From Aphrocallistes beatrix (taxonomy: Eukaryota; Porifera; Hexactinellida; Sceptrulophora; Aphrocallistidae), in contig OY725497.1 of NCBI GenBank assembly GCA_963281255.1, positions 3,650,968-3,714,967 of the forward strand: DNA of 64,000 nt. Reading direction: 5' to 3'. The notes below the pieces were generated by a model. The model saw only the letters and a list, made by a program, of their open reading frames with translations, had not been told where the DNA came from and did not search any database. The position numbers and the translations under genes are program-made. Positions 32,347-42,800 of the stretch are shown one piece after another. Numbering within the stretch: the stretch's first letter is position 1; each line of letters starts with the position of its first letter.

Positions 32347-35097
32347 ATGTTCAGGCTAGAAGCTAGTCAAGTCAAATATGGACTCCTGGTCCTCCTAGTT
32401 CACGCCATCCTGATAAAGTCTATCTTCGACGTTTACTTCACCTCCCCCCTGGTCCAGGGCGCCCCTCCTGTCTCGCTCTCTCTCCCCCATCCCGCCCAGC
32501 GCCTGGTCCTGTTCATAGCGGATGGACTGAGGGCAGATCTCTTCTTCTCTCGAGACCCTAACCACAAAGTGTACTCTCCTTATCTCCACGAGATTATCCG
32601 GACACGAGGCTCTTGGGGAGTGTCCCACACGCGGGTCCCCACGGAGACTCGTCCCGGGCACGTGGCGTTAATAGCTGGCTTCTACGAAGATGTGAGCGCA
32701 GTCACTCGCGGCTGGCAGGACAACCCTGTGGAGTTCGACTCTCTCTTCAACCGGAGTAGACACACCTACTCTTGGGGCAGTGCGGATGTCTTGTGGATGT
32801 TCGCCAAGGGCACTTCTCTAAATAAGGTTAACGTGAGCACGACAGGAGACCTGGATTTTGGGTTGGAAGACTCCTCCGTCTTGGATGAGTGGGTGTTTGC
32901 GGAGGTGGATCATATGTTCGAGAGGGCTCAAAAGAATTCTACTTTTGAGTCAGAGTTGCGAGAAGACAAGCTGGTCTTCTTCCTCCACCTTATAGGACTT
33001 GACACCAATGGTCACTCGCACCGTCCCACTTCCAGGCAGTATCTAAACAACATAGCCATCGTGGACCAGGGAGTTGAAAGAATGGTAGAACGATTTGAAT
33101 CTTTCTTCGGAGATAGTTCCACTGCCTATGTTTATACTTCAGATCACGGGATGACTGATTGGGGGTCTCATGGTGCGGGGAATCCTCACGAAACTTTGAC
33201 ACCTCTGGTTTGTTGGGGAGCTGGAGTACGTTCCCCTTTGTCCCCCCTGGAAAACCTCTACTCTACTTTTGACAGAGATCGTGTCCCTTTAGATGGGAGA
33301 ATGGATGTGGAACAAGCAGACATTAATCCACTGATGTCGGTTCTGTTGGGACTTCCTTTCCCTGTCAATTCTGTTGGGAAAATTCCTCTTAGCTATTTGA
33401 ACATGTCGGATAGGTTTAAGGCTGATGCGATAAAATCTAATGCCATCTCTATCCTAGGACAAATGCAGATCAAAGAGGAGTCAGTGAAGGAATCTTCTTT
33501 CTCGACTTTCTATTCCCCTTACGAGCCGCTAACTCCTTCTAAACAAGTAGACTACGTACGTAGAATATCAGCAGCCGTTAACAAACTCCAATTTCAGAGT
33601 GCAATCTCTTTATCAGAAGAACTGATTGGGTTGAGTAAGGATGGCATGAAGTACTATCACCACTATAACAAGTTATTCCTCTATTTCCTTATTTCTTCCT
33701 CTTTCATATTCTGGATTATTTTCAATGCATTCTTATTACTCAAGTATTCAATGGGAGACACCTCACACTCTTCGATTAATTTCAGAGCATTGCTTGCCGC
33801 GAGTTGCCTTAGTTCTCTAATCCTTTTCTTAAAGAGTTCCCAACTTTCACACTATCTCTACTCCCTCCTAACTTCCCTTCTCTTCTCCCTACTCTTCTTT
33901 CAGTTCTCCATCCTAAGAAGAATTCATTTCAGAATGCAAATTTATTCCTTCCAATCCGTCCCCATCTACCTAATTCTCATTTGGGTTATGGTTGCTGGCT
34001 TCCACTACAGAGAAGTATTCTCTGTAGGTTTAATCCTCTTATCGTTCTGGCCCTACCTCTACACAGACCTATTTACATCTTACAACATGAGACCAGTCGT
34101 ATTGCTATGGACATTGGTTTGCTGGATGTGTAGTCTGTTCCCCCTCCTCCCTGTAACTGAGAAGGTCACGAGCTACCCCATCGTCATTATTACAGGCACG
34201 GTGGTATTGACGTTGTGCAGTATTTTTGCTTATATGAGTTCTTATGTTAACAAGAACCTAATTCTGTTTCAGTTGACGCTCCTAGCTGTCAGTATACTCA
34301 ATATCGTGACTGTTTCAATCTCGCTTGCTTCAGGACAAGGGACCTATCTAGTGAGCAGAATAATCTCATGGACTGTCTTATTAGTATCCATTCCAACACC
34401 TATGTTAGTCTCTAGGGACATCAACACCAACTTCTTCCACTGCTGGCTCTCTCTCTACTGCCCCTATCTCCTCCTGAGCACTTCTCATGAAATAATTTTC
34501 TCTCTCCTATTCCCAACTCTACTCTATCTCTGGGCACTGATAGAATCCATAATTGACTCTCCAGCATCAACTCAATGCACTTCCTACTCACTCAGCTACT
34601 ACGTGTCAAACATTCCTCAAGAAAGGAATGAATTTATTTCTAATCGCTACGTGAGGAGGACTTTGTTCATTATATTTTTTGGTCTCTTAGGTTTCTTTGG
34701 TACGGGAAACATCGCGAGTGTAAACACTTTTGACATCGCTTCAGTCTACGCTTTTATCACTTTATTTTCTCCTTTCACCATGGGACTTTTGCTAATTGTG
34801 AAGATTGGGATACCTCTTCTGTGGGTAGGCAATGCATGTAACCTCGTCTTGAACACTACGCACTCACGTCGCCATCTAATTATATTGCTTATTCTCATTA
34901 TATGCGACTTTATGGCTCTGCATTTCTTCTTCATGATTACTGATGAAGGCAGCTGGCTGGAGATCGGCACCAGCATCAGTCACTACGTCATAGCCATGGG
35001 AATGATACTGGGAATAATGCTGATAACTGCCCTCTCTAGCCTATACATATCTGTTAATATTGACGAATATATTGATGTCAGAATTAAACAACATTAG
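32347..35097 (+). CDS. PIGN: GPI ethanolamine phosphate transferase 1
   Basis: Adds ethanolamine phosphate to the first mannose of GPI precursors in the ER membrane. A single exon of 916 residues (human 931). It has an N-terminal signal anchor (about 10-28), then a luminal alkaline-phosphatase-like domain: the metal and nucleophile region VLFIADGLRADLFF, then VSHTRVPTETRPGHVALIAG, the histidine site HLIGLDTNGHSHRP, and TSDHGMTDWGSHGAGNPHET. From about 440 onward there are many hydrophobic membrane helices, as in PIGN. All expected metal ligands are visible. ATG 32347 is the only reasonable start. PIGO and PIGG are excluded by the N-terminal catalytic signature and the length and layout. Confidence 0.95.
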   Translation: MFRLEASQVKYGLLVLLVHAILIKSIFDVYFTSPLVQGAPPVSLSLPHPAQRLVLFIADGLRADLFFSRDPNHKVYSPYLHEIIRTRGSWGVSHTRVPTETRPGHVALIAGFYEDVSAVTRGWQDNPVEFDSLFNRSRHTYSWGSADVLWMFAKGTSLNKVNVSTTGDLDFGLEDSSVLDEWVFAEVDHMFERAQKNSTFESELREDKLVFFLHLIGLDTNGHSHRPTSRQYLNNIAIVDQGVERMVERFESFFGDSSTAYVYTSDHGMTDWGSHGAGNPHETLTPLVCWGAGVRSPLSPLENLYSTFDRDRVPLDGRMDVEQADINPLMSVLLGLPFPVNSVGKIPLSYLNMSDRFKADAIKSNAISILGQMQIKEESVKESSFSTFYSPYEPLTPSKQVDYVRRISAAVNKLQFQSAISLSEELIGLSKDGMKYYHHYNKLFLYFLISSSFIFWIIFNAFLLLKYSMGDTSHSSINFRALLAASCLSSLILFLKSSQLSHYLYSLLTSLLFSLLFFQFSILRRIHFRMQIYSFQSVPIYLILIWVMVAGFHYREVFSVGLILLSFWPYLYTDLFTSYNMRPVVLLWTLVCWMCSLFPLLPVTEKVTSYPIVIITGTVVLTLCSIFAYMSSYVNKNLILFQLTLLAVSILNIVTVSISLASGQGTYLVSRIISWTVLLVSIPTPMLVSRDINTNFFHCWLSLYCPYLLLSTSHEIIFSLLFPTLLYLWALIESIIDSPASTQCTSYSLSYYVSNIPQERNEFISNRYVRRTLFIIFFGLLGFFGTGNIASVNTFDIASVYAFITLFSPFTMGLLLIVKIGIPLLWVGNACNLVLNTTHSRRHLIILLILIICDFMALHFFFMITDEGSWLEIGTSISHYVIAMGMILGIMLITALSSLYISVNIDEYIDVRIKQH

Positions 35098-35302
35098 CTG
35101 TTATATGTATTTGTTCATTTCATCATAGGAATATTGTATTTACTGAGTAGATTAGAATTTATTTTCCGTACAGTATTAAGAAGTTGGGGCATGACTAACT
35201 TTTGGGATGCTCTAATAGCCTTAGAGACCATGACTATGCTAGTATATTATTAAACAAAGAAAGCGGGTTGGATGACTGCTTTGGTGAGACATACTATCAA
35301 AT

Positions 35303-35308
35303 AATAAA
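35303..35308 (+). terminator. Polyadenylation signal for PIGN
   Basis: AATAAA about 205 nt after the PIGN stop codon. Confidence 0.5.
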
Positions 35309-35520
35309 ACTCAATTGATGTGTGTGTGAGAAAAATGGCACTTTATACTAAATGCTAATTTCCCCATCATGTCAAATTACGATCATAATGCTAACTTCCC
35401 ATATTTTTCAGCTCCAATTCGCGTTAATTTCCTATAATAAGGTATTTGGTTAATTGTTTTGTTTGTATTTATTGAAATGTGCGGCTATTATCGCTGTAAT
35501 AGCCTATATTAGCTTCTGGA

Positions 35521-35585
35521 GGGTGACTCATGCGGACACTTTGTGTTTGCAAGTCGCGCAGCGCAAACAAGCGAAGCGCGCTTGT
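35521..35585 (+). repeat. GC-rich dispersed repeat, weaker copy C
   Basis: TGACTCATGCGGACACTTTG, then GCGCAGCGCAAACAAGCGAA and GCGCGCTTG. It shares the GCGGACAC block and the GCGCTTG end with the copies at 2222 and 29309, but is more diverged and has its own palindromes. Confidence 0.4.
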
Positions 35586-35637
35586 AGGCATGAATAATCT
35601 AGTTTTTTGTTTTCTTATACTAGCATACTAATTCAAC

Positions 35638-35805
35638 ATGTCTTCTGAAGCCGCTGTTGCTGCCCCAGAAGAGCCATGGGTTTGTCAGGCTTGTACATTT
35701 TACAATCGTCCTGAAATCAATGCATGCGAATTGTGCAACAGTAACAGGGGAACAAACAACCCTCCTCCAAAAAATCCCAAACCCCAAGTTCCAAAAGAAA
35801 AATGA
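35638..35805 (+). CDS. 55-residue RanBP2/NZF-type zinc finger protein
   Basis: A short frame, ATG 35638 to TGA 35803-35805, below usual ORF cut-offs. It encodes one finger, PWVCQACTFYNRPEINACEL then C, an exact W-x-C-x2-C-x3-N-x6-C-x2-C pattern. The Thr-Phe pair after the second cysteine is the ubiquitin-contacting pair of NZF fingers (as in NPL4 and TAB2), so ubiquitin binding is a reasonable inference. The flanks are an Ala-rich start and a Pro/Lys-rich tail. There is no obvious donor inside, and the stop is followed by AT-rich sequence. It may be a free-standing ubiquitin-binding microprotein or the first exon of a longer alternative transcript. Confidence 0.72.
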   Translation: MSSEAAVAAPEEPWVCQACTFYNRPEINACELCNSNRGTNNPPPKNPKPQVPKEK

Positions 35806-36216
35806 CCACATCATTATTTATGGGATGATTATCTATATAACATTGTTAGTATATGATGGATTGTGATTGGTGATATTTATTATTCTGGTTTTTAGAAAGC
35901 TATTGTTAAATGTCATGTCACGTCATAAGATTCAAAATAATTTTCTGGTGGGGAAAGTCCTCCAGAATCCCCTACCACCACCATCGCCCCCCCCCCACTT
36001 TAGCAGAAAAACGAGAAAACTTCACGCATATGCCTGTGGTCATAGAGCTATTTAGCGTCGAAATTGTAGCCTTAATGTAGACTAGTTTTCCCTCTCTTCC
36101 CTCCCGAAAAAATTCATAGTTTTGCTCCTGGATCCAATCCTGCTGCAGGTCAATTCGTAATATCTTAGCGATTCTGTTTGGCTAGCCTTAATAACCGATA
36201 TAGAGTGAATATTATA
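35806..36216. other. Intergenic region upstream of tropomodulin
   Basis: AT-rich, with a C homopolymer of about 10 near 35987. No gene is supported; the small frames here are not convincing. Confidence 0.4.
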
Positions 36217-38050
36217 ATGGCTAATGTCGGTGACGATATGAACGATTTCCTGGGAGACTTATCAGAAGATCAGATCAATGAATTACTGGATGAATTCGAT
36301 CCAGAAGTCAGTCAAGTCATTATCTACTAAAAGTTTTCAATTATCGTTTATGATGCATCTCTTAGGATACCTTACTTCCAGCCTCTGAAAGAGGATCATA
36401 TCAAGTCGACAAGAGGCCGACTGGGAAATTCGACTCGAATCACCTCACAGATCACATGAAGTCACACGCTCTCACCGAGTTACAGACTCCCTCTGATAAA
36501 GATTCAGTTCCGTTTAGACATGAGGTCCGGGGGAAGCCGTATAAGCCTCCTGAGCAACTTGGTGCTAATGAAAAAGAAGATGAAATCTTTGACCTGATAA
36601 AGAGACTCAATCCTTCAGATGTTGAAGATATTGCAGGTACATGCATCTGTCTATATAAAGCCTAATAGTACCAGTTTAATATTTCCAAGCGTCACTGCTT
36701 GCACTCTTTAGAATTGCTGGGATTAGAGGCAAACGAAATTAATGGGAAACAAGTTATCAATGAAAAATGTTCTATACGTGCCAACCCTGTTTGTGGACTT
36801 AGTGCTACTGTCTCCGCTGAGAGAGGGAAAGGTATTTCTTCTCAGTTAAATTGCGAATTTTTTTACTGGCACTATGATATCCTTTATTTCCGTCTTTTCC
36901 AATCATAGAGATTCTAGAAACTAATTTGGATCAAACGCAGTATTCATTCGACCTAGCAGCAACCAAACTATTCGGCAGCATTCCATCTTTCTTAGACGGT
37001 AACTACTTATGTAGACACGAAGGAGCTGAATACTGTGTGATTTAGTTATCCTCTGGCATTTAGTTAGTTTGTGAGTTAACAGATAATCTGTATTTGTTAA
37101 GAGGACCAAGTGGAAGATAAGCCAGTGCTGGATTGGCTGATGGACCAAGCACTGCTCGCTGTGAAGCGGAATGCACGTGAAATTAATTCTCTTGACCTCT
37201 CCTGCATCATTCTATCACACGAGTACGTGAAGGAGCTAGCTGATGCTCTCTCCACCAACAACCAACTCAAAGTGCTTAAAATGTCCAACACGAAGCTGGG
37301 GGATGTCAGTCTCAAGGTTGTACTTTCCATTCATTCCATTTGTTACGAGAAGTGGCGTTCTGCGACATGTTCCAATCGAGACACAACTTCCATAGCACAA
37401 TATTATATTAATTTGGAGTTGTGGTAGTTTTATATTTGTGTTATTATTCAGTGCATCGCTGGTGCTCTCAAGTACAACGTCAGACTTCAGGTACTGGAGT
37501 TAGAGACGAACTGTTTCACTCCAGATGGAATTATGGTGAGTCAAGTTCATATTGTTAAATATAGGGAGAATAGATTATTTTATGCAGTTTATACCTAAAA
37601 AAACAGGAGAATATCCGTGACCTCAATACTTATTCATTTCTGTTCAATAAAGTTTAACCTTTCCACTTCTCCTAGGCACTGTTAAAATCACTTGAAGTGA
37701 ATCAGAAGTTAAAAGAAATTCGACTCTCCAACCAGGTTATTTTCAAGACATTTCTAAGCTGTATGCACAACCTCTTCTAGCGTATAACTACTCTGTTACT
37801 TAGAAACATACTCTTGGAGTCCGGGTGGAGATGGAGATAGATTCTGCTCTGAAGAACAATACGAATATTCTCAAATTTGGCTACTCCTTCACTTCTCCAG
37901 GTCCAAGGAATAACGTAGAGAGAACGATAATGAGAAACAATGAATTGGGTAACCTATCTTGATACTAAATGCTAGTCTATTTCTACTATTTCTACTCAAA
38001 ATTTTACATGATTAATTTCATTAGATCGACAGAAAAAGAAGAAGCTTTGA
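36217..38050 (+). CDS. TMOD: Tropomodulin, nine exons
   Basis: Caps actin-filament pointed ends with tropomyosin. Exons 36217-36306, 36366-36636, 36712-36831, 36909-36998, 37102-37316, 37452-37535, 37676-37735, 37804-37948 and 38025-38050 give 366 residues (vertebrate TMODs about 350-360). Every joint is GT-AG and in phase. The N-terminal tropomyosin/actin region reads MNDFLGDLSEDQINELLDEF, DTLLPASERG and RPTGKFDSNHLTDHM. VRGKPYKPPEQ corresponds to the family's RGKPWVPK. The leucine-rich repeat cap follows from about 215 (INSLDLSCIILSHEYVKELA; LEVNQKLKEIRLSNQ), then LGVRVEMEIDSALKNNTNIL and the basic end DRQKKKKL, like the family's VRKRRL. A leiomodin is unlikely: there is no long acidic/proline extension or WH2 domain. 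Most exons are too short to appear as long frames. Confidence 0.93.
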
Positions 38051-38493
38051 GTCTCCTCGTTATTTCATTAAATACAGTCACTTGATTAATTTTTTAATTC
38101 ATACATCTTGTTGCTCTTATTTTTGTGTGAGCATATTGACAACACTATGGATATTCTTGTTCTAATCACACCATTGCTTCCTGGCATGCGTAGTCTTGAA
38201 TGGATGCATACAGTATCTGACTTGCCAAGGCCGGCGGGAATGGGATTACTGGGCCTGCCGTGATAGAAGTCCTTCCTTTATTCTCCCAGCGCATTTACAT
38301 TTCATTTTTCTGTGAGTTCTGAATAACAATTAGAAATTTTGTGTGAATGTGAGATAAATCATGAATATCTTAAAGTTCACATCTTAGATTCATATATGCA
38401 ATAATAAATCGTAACTTTATTTCTTTATTAAAACCTTTATTCACAATTCATTCCAAGTAGCATACAGAATCTTTGTAGCAGTGTGTGTAGCTA
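38051..38493. other. Intergenic region between tropomodulin and BCAS2
   Basis: AT-rich. AATAAA at 38403-38408 could serve tropomodulin. No gene or clear repeat is seen. Confidence 0.4.
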
Positions 38494-39230
38494 ATGGCAG
38501 GCGTGCACTGGGATGAAAAAGTGGTGATAGACGCTCTACCTTATTACGACCAGGGATATGAAGACCCGGGGGTTAGGGATCATGCGGTTGCACTCATTCA
38601 AGAAGAAATGCTGCTATATAAACCCAACACTGATTATCTCCAGCATCTAGCTCTGCCAGACAACAGATTCGAGTCTCCCATCCTCAAGAATGAGATGGAG
38701 AGGATTAACAACAATCAACCCATGGACACGATTAACATGAAGAGATACGAACTTCCGGAGCCAGCTACTGGCCTCAAGGCTGATGTAGATGCGTGGAGGT
38801 TGAGTGTGGAGAACAGCCACTCACAGGTAATGCGTATCTAAGGCAGACTTGGCCTACTATCTAGTCAGGGAGACTATTTTATCTAATGCCGTGACACCCC
38901 ATGTAATGTGTATAGTTAGAGCAACAATCACTCCGCATCGTGAACCTAGAGCTTCTCCTGCGGTACGGATCCAGCGCCTGGAAGATACACAGCGAGGAGT
39001 TGGAGCGGGTCGTGCTGGGAGAAGAGAAGCAGCTGAGACAGATCAAGCAGAAGATCCAGGAGGTGAACTGGCAGCGAAAGAAGCAGCAGACGGAGGCCGG
39101 CGAGAACATGAGTAAGTTGTCCGCGGAGTGGGACTACCTGGTTAAGGAGAACTTTCAGATTGATGAGGTGTGTGCTCCTCTGGAGGAGGAAGTGGAACTG
39201 TTGAAAACTCTGGTGGAAGGTAGGAAATAA
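38494..39230 (+). CDS. BCAS2: Pre-mRNA-splicing factor SPF27/BCAS2, two exons
   Basis: A core subunit of the PRP19/CDC5L (NTC) complex of the spliceosome. Exons 38494-38826 and 38916-39230 (89-bp GT-AG intron, phase 0) give 215 residues (human 225). Family hallmarks: VVIDALPYYDQGYEDPGVRD near the start, PDNRFESPILKNEMERI, then a mainly helical, coiled C-terminal half (LRIVNLELLLRYGSSAWKIH, KQKIQEVNWQRKKQQTEAG). ATG 38494 is followed directly by the conserved segment, which supports the start. Confidence 0.94.
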
Positions 39231-39870
39231 AAGTCCCCACTGACGATGTTGCGGAGTAAGCCTACAAAGTAGCTGCAGAGTATGGCCATGATATTATACA
39301 TCTAATTATCCTTCCCAAGATACTACTATCATAGCAGACTATTGAGGTTCTATGTCAGTTGGAGACCAGATGCAAATTGTATTTTATTTATATTTAATTT
39401 AAGCAATTTTAAATTTAATAAATAATAACTTCTACTAATACAGTTGTTTAATCTAATCTTTTAAGTAATTTGGTAAGCCGATTCGCTCTCTTATAAGAAA
39501 TGTTCATTTCCATTCATACGAGTACGAAACGAATAAGAGCATATTTATATTGACAACTATTCATATATAGCTGAATTATATTACGTACAAATGATTACTG
39601 AGATTATTTGCAATTATTTTAAAATTATCAATTCCACAGTACACAAAGTATTCCCGGCTCAAGTCATTTTCACAGATGTATTGACATTGATATAGGAACA
39701 CCTGACGCGCCAAATTTCCTGAGCATCTGTGCTTACTGGCAAACTGGAGTGGACGACGACTCTGTGGCATATTACCACTCCTGCTAGGATAGATCTATAA
39801 CCACCTTTAATGATTCACGATTTTAAGTACTTTTGAATTATATGGGATTGCTTGTAGCTAATGAATAGTG
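39231..39870. other. Intergenic region between BCAS2 and the CASC3-like gene
   Basis: AT-rich. It includes a BCAS2 polyadenylation signal (39417-39422). No gene is supported. Confidence 0.4.
39417..39422 (+). terminator. Polyadenylation signal for BCAS2
   Basis: AATAAA about 187 nt after the BCAS2 stop, in strongly AT-rich sequence. Confidence 0.5.
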
Positions 39871-42800
39871 ATGAGTGAATCAATCCAAGTAGCTGAAGCG
39901 GAATTACCAGTTGATGCAAACAGCAAGATTGACACGTCTCGTTCAGATCCCAGTCCATCAGTGAGCAGACCTGGACAAGACCCCGTCTCTCCACACGGCT
40001 TCGGCATAGATCTCGATTCGGAGTCTTCAGAAGATGAGCGATCTGCTTTTGACAGGGATCGAATTCCGAGTGATTCTGATGAGTCGGATGCTGAGAAGCC
40101 CGCGGATGCCACTCCAGATACTTGTGCAGTGGAACCTGTTGAAGTGGCAGCACCAAAAGAGCTGCTGACAGAGCCCACTGAGCCATCTTCAGAGAAGGAG
40201 GTAGAAGAGAAAGTAGATGAAGTCCATACCAAACTGGGAGACGCTGCGTTATCTGAATCTACTGATAAAGTAAGTTGGTTTCGTTGAAAATATGACTCAA
40301 GTATCACTAAAATACTTAACTTCAAACAAGTGGTGACATGCCATTTACTTTCTGATATATGTAACACTGTCATATTTATTAGGAAAATGTAGAAGTTATT
40401 GAAGATAAAGCGGCGTTAGAACATTCTGATGTAGCCCCCATTCCTGTTAAGGAAGAAGCTTTAGACGACAATTCACTAGCCACCAACAAGGACGGAGTAC
40501 ATAGTTCTACAGCGGATAACAGTCAGGTTGATGGTGATGCATCAAAGCCGAGCAAGCATTCTAGCAGAGAAACAGGCACTAGATGGGTGAAAGAAAATAC
40601 ACACGAGCGCCATTATGAGGTATAGACTATATCTATTATTCACAGTTCCAATTTGTAAGGCTGTTCCAATTTGTAAAACTGTTGTTAGAAACCATGATTT
40701 GTTAAGAAAATTAATAAATCTTTAATTAGCTAACTGACGCACGTTTAGGGATGACTTGAGCTGCCAGGAGTTGTATTTTAATGCATTTTATCAACAGAAC
40801 AGCTATCCTCGTGGTGATAGTACGCGTAGAGAACGGGAAGTGAGAGGTAAGAACTTTCAGAGGGAAAGAGAGAGGGGGAGAGTTAAGAAAGAGAACTACT
40901 CTTCGTATGGACATGATGATAGATTCTATGCTGATCCACCTAGGTGCGTAAGACAGAAATACGTTATTTACTATGAGAAAAGCTTTCATTTAATGTATAT
41001 TTTTTTAATGTCGGTCAGCACATTTACTATAGTGTGGCTCAACTCAATCAGGGATTTGAAAAATGCATATATATTGCTACCTGACGAAATTGGCATTCTA
41101 CGTAGTAAGTGTGAAAATCAGAATCTATATTGTGAACTAATCTCTATTGCCGTTGAGATTCATCAATACTTATAAATACAGTCTAGTATTAACAAGCATG
41201 TAAAATATCAATTTGAGGAAACCCCTCAGCTTTTTCTGGGTATGCCACTAGCCATACCATAAGGACATCATATGAGGAGCATTAAAAATGGTTCTAATTT
41301 AAAATAGGGAAAAAGAGAGTTATGGTGAAATTAGAGTATCGCAAGGAAATCCTACAAGATCTCACCAGGGGAGAGGAGGGAAGGGAAGGGGCGGCGAGGA
41401 CAGATGGAAACATGACAAGTTCAATGAAGAAGAACAAGGACCTATCACAGTGGTACGTCTTTATTATCACTCACATTTACTGAGTTTTATGTCTTGAATT
41501 GGTTGATTTGCTAATTAACAAACAAAATGTGTCATAAAATCAAATATTTTGTGCTATCACTTAATAGTTGTAGCCAAGAATATAGTTATCACTCAAGATA
41601 ATAAATGTGAATCCTTGTCTTGAATATTTTCATGAAATAATTAGCGATCACTACACTAAGTAGTAAGTGTTAAATTGTCTATTCTAAACAGGCAAGGAAA
41701 GATTCGCGGAGTGCATTTTCCACAATTAAGTTAGAATAGTTCAACAATTTATCGTTGCGCCGCCCTTCCAGAAGTGATTTTCTAGCCAACTAGAAAATAT
41801 ATAAACATTTTGAATATCACAATCGTCTAATTCCATAACTTCGTTTAGGAATCGGATTACTCACCACCACAAAGGTTGTTAATCACATTTATGTCCATAC
41901 TATACAATATATCCGGTCTGTCCATATATCTCAATTATAGGTATGATAGTAACTCAATGAGTACATCGTATGATAAGAAGGGAAGGGGGCGAGGAAAGAA
42001 ACCACTGTACAATGATGTCCAACCGCCCGTACCTGGATATCCGCGGAACTCTACGAGACAGGAGCACCGAGGGAGGGGATATAGACCTCGGAGAGGGGAC
42101 ACAGACAGATCCTCGGGAAACAGGCGAGCCAAAGGCAGAGGCAGCAGGTGATGTTATCTCTCTTCGAGTATTGAATTCGAGGAAGCTTTAATATAGATTT
42201 CTTGTGGGCATTGAAATATTAATGAGACTTTAGACTTTAATTAAAATTGTGGGCTTTATTAGGTGAAAATCAAAAAGGTTTCCGCTTTTTGTCAACATTT
42301 AGATTAATTACGTAGTACTTTATAGTACTTATCATTGTATTTTTTATCAAATCAAAATGCTGTTTTTAATTTTCAACGCCTCTGAGATCGAATCAAGTCC
42401 AGACAGCCATTGCATGCATTGAAGCGTACAATCATTGTTGATCCCTGAAGCGCCCCAATTGTAAGATCAATCCGGTTCTGCTAGCAAGGTTTATATATCT
42501 GAGTTTATACTCTTCTAGACAAGGTTATGAAGATACCGAAGAAGATCTGGGATTCGATCTCTCTAAACCCATCGTGTTTGTTTCTCAGAATAAGCGTTAT
42601 GATTCTTCTACCGAGAGAGATCGCAGTTATCGAGGGTAATTATATTTAATTTTTAATTGATTAAACTAAGCCTGGGTTTGGATAACCGTCGATATCGATG
42701 ATCGTTTAGATTTTATTCCTAATTTTTTTTAACTATACTGGACTGGCATAATCATTTTTCTTTGCCGACAATCAATAGTAGGCTAACTTCTAAAAGCATC

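Larger units (their letters stand above)
35098..35637. other. Intergenic region between PIGN and the NZF protein
   Basis: Contains a PIGN polyadenylation signal (35303-35308) and a GC-rich repeat relative (35521-35585). No other gene is seen. Confidence 0.4.

Noticed and set aside
40756-40797. Upstream extension of CASC3-like exon 3 (frame LSCQELYFNAFYQQ)
   Set aside because: Using the acceptor at 40748 would require a different phase from exon 2 (phase 0); the acceptor at 40796-40797 fits exactly.
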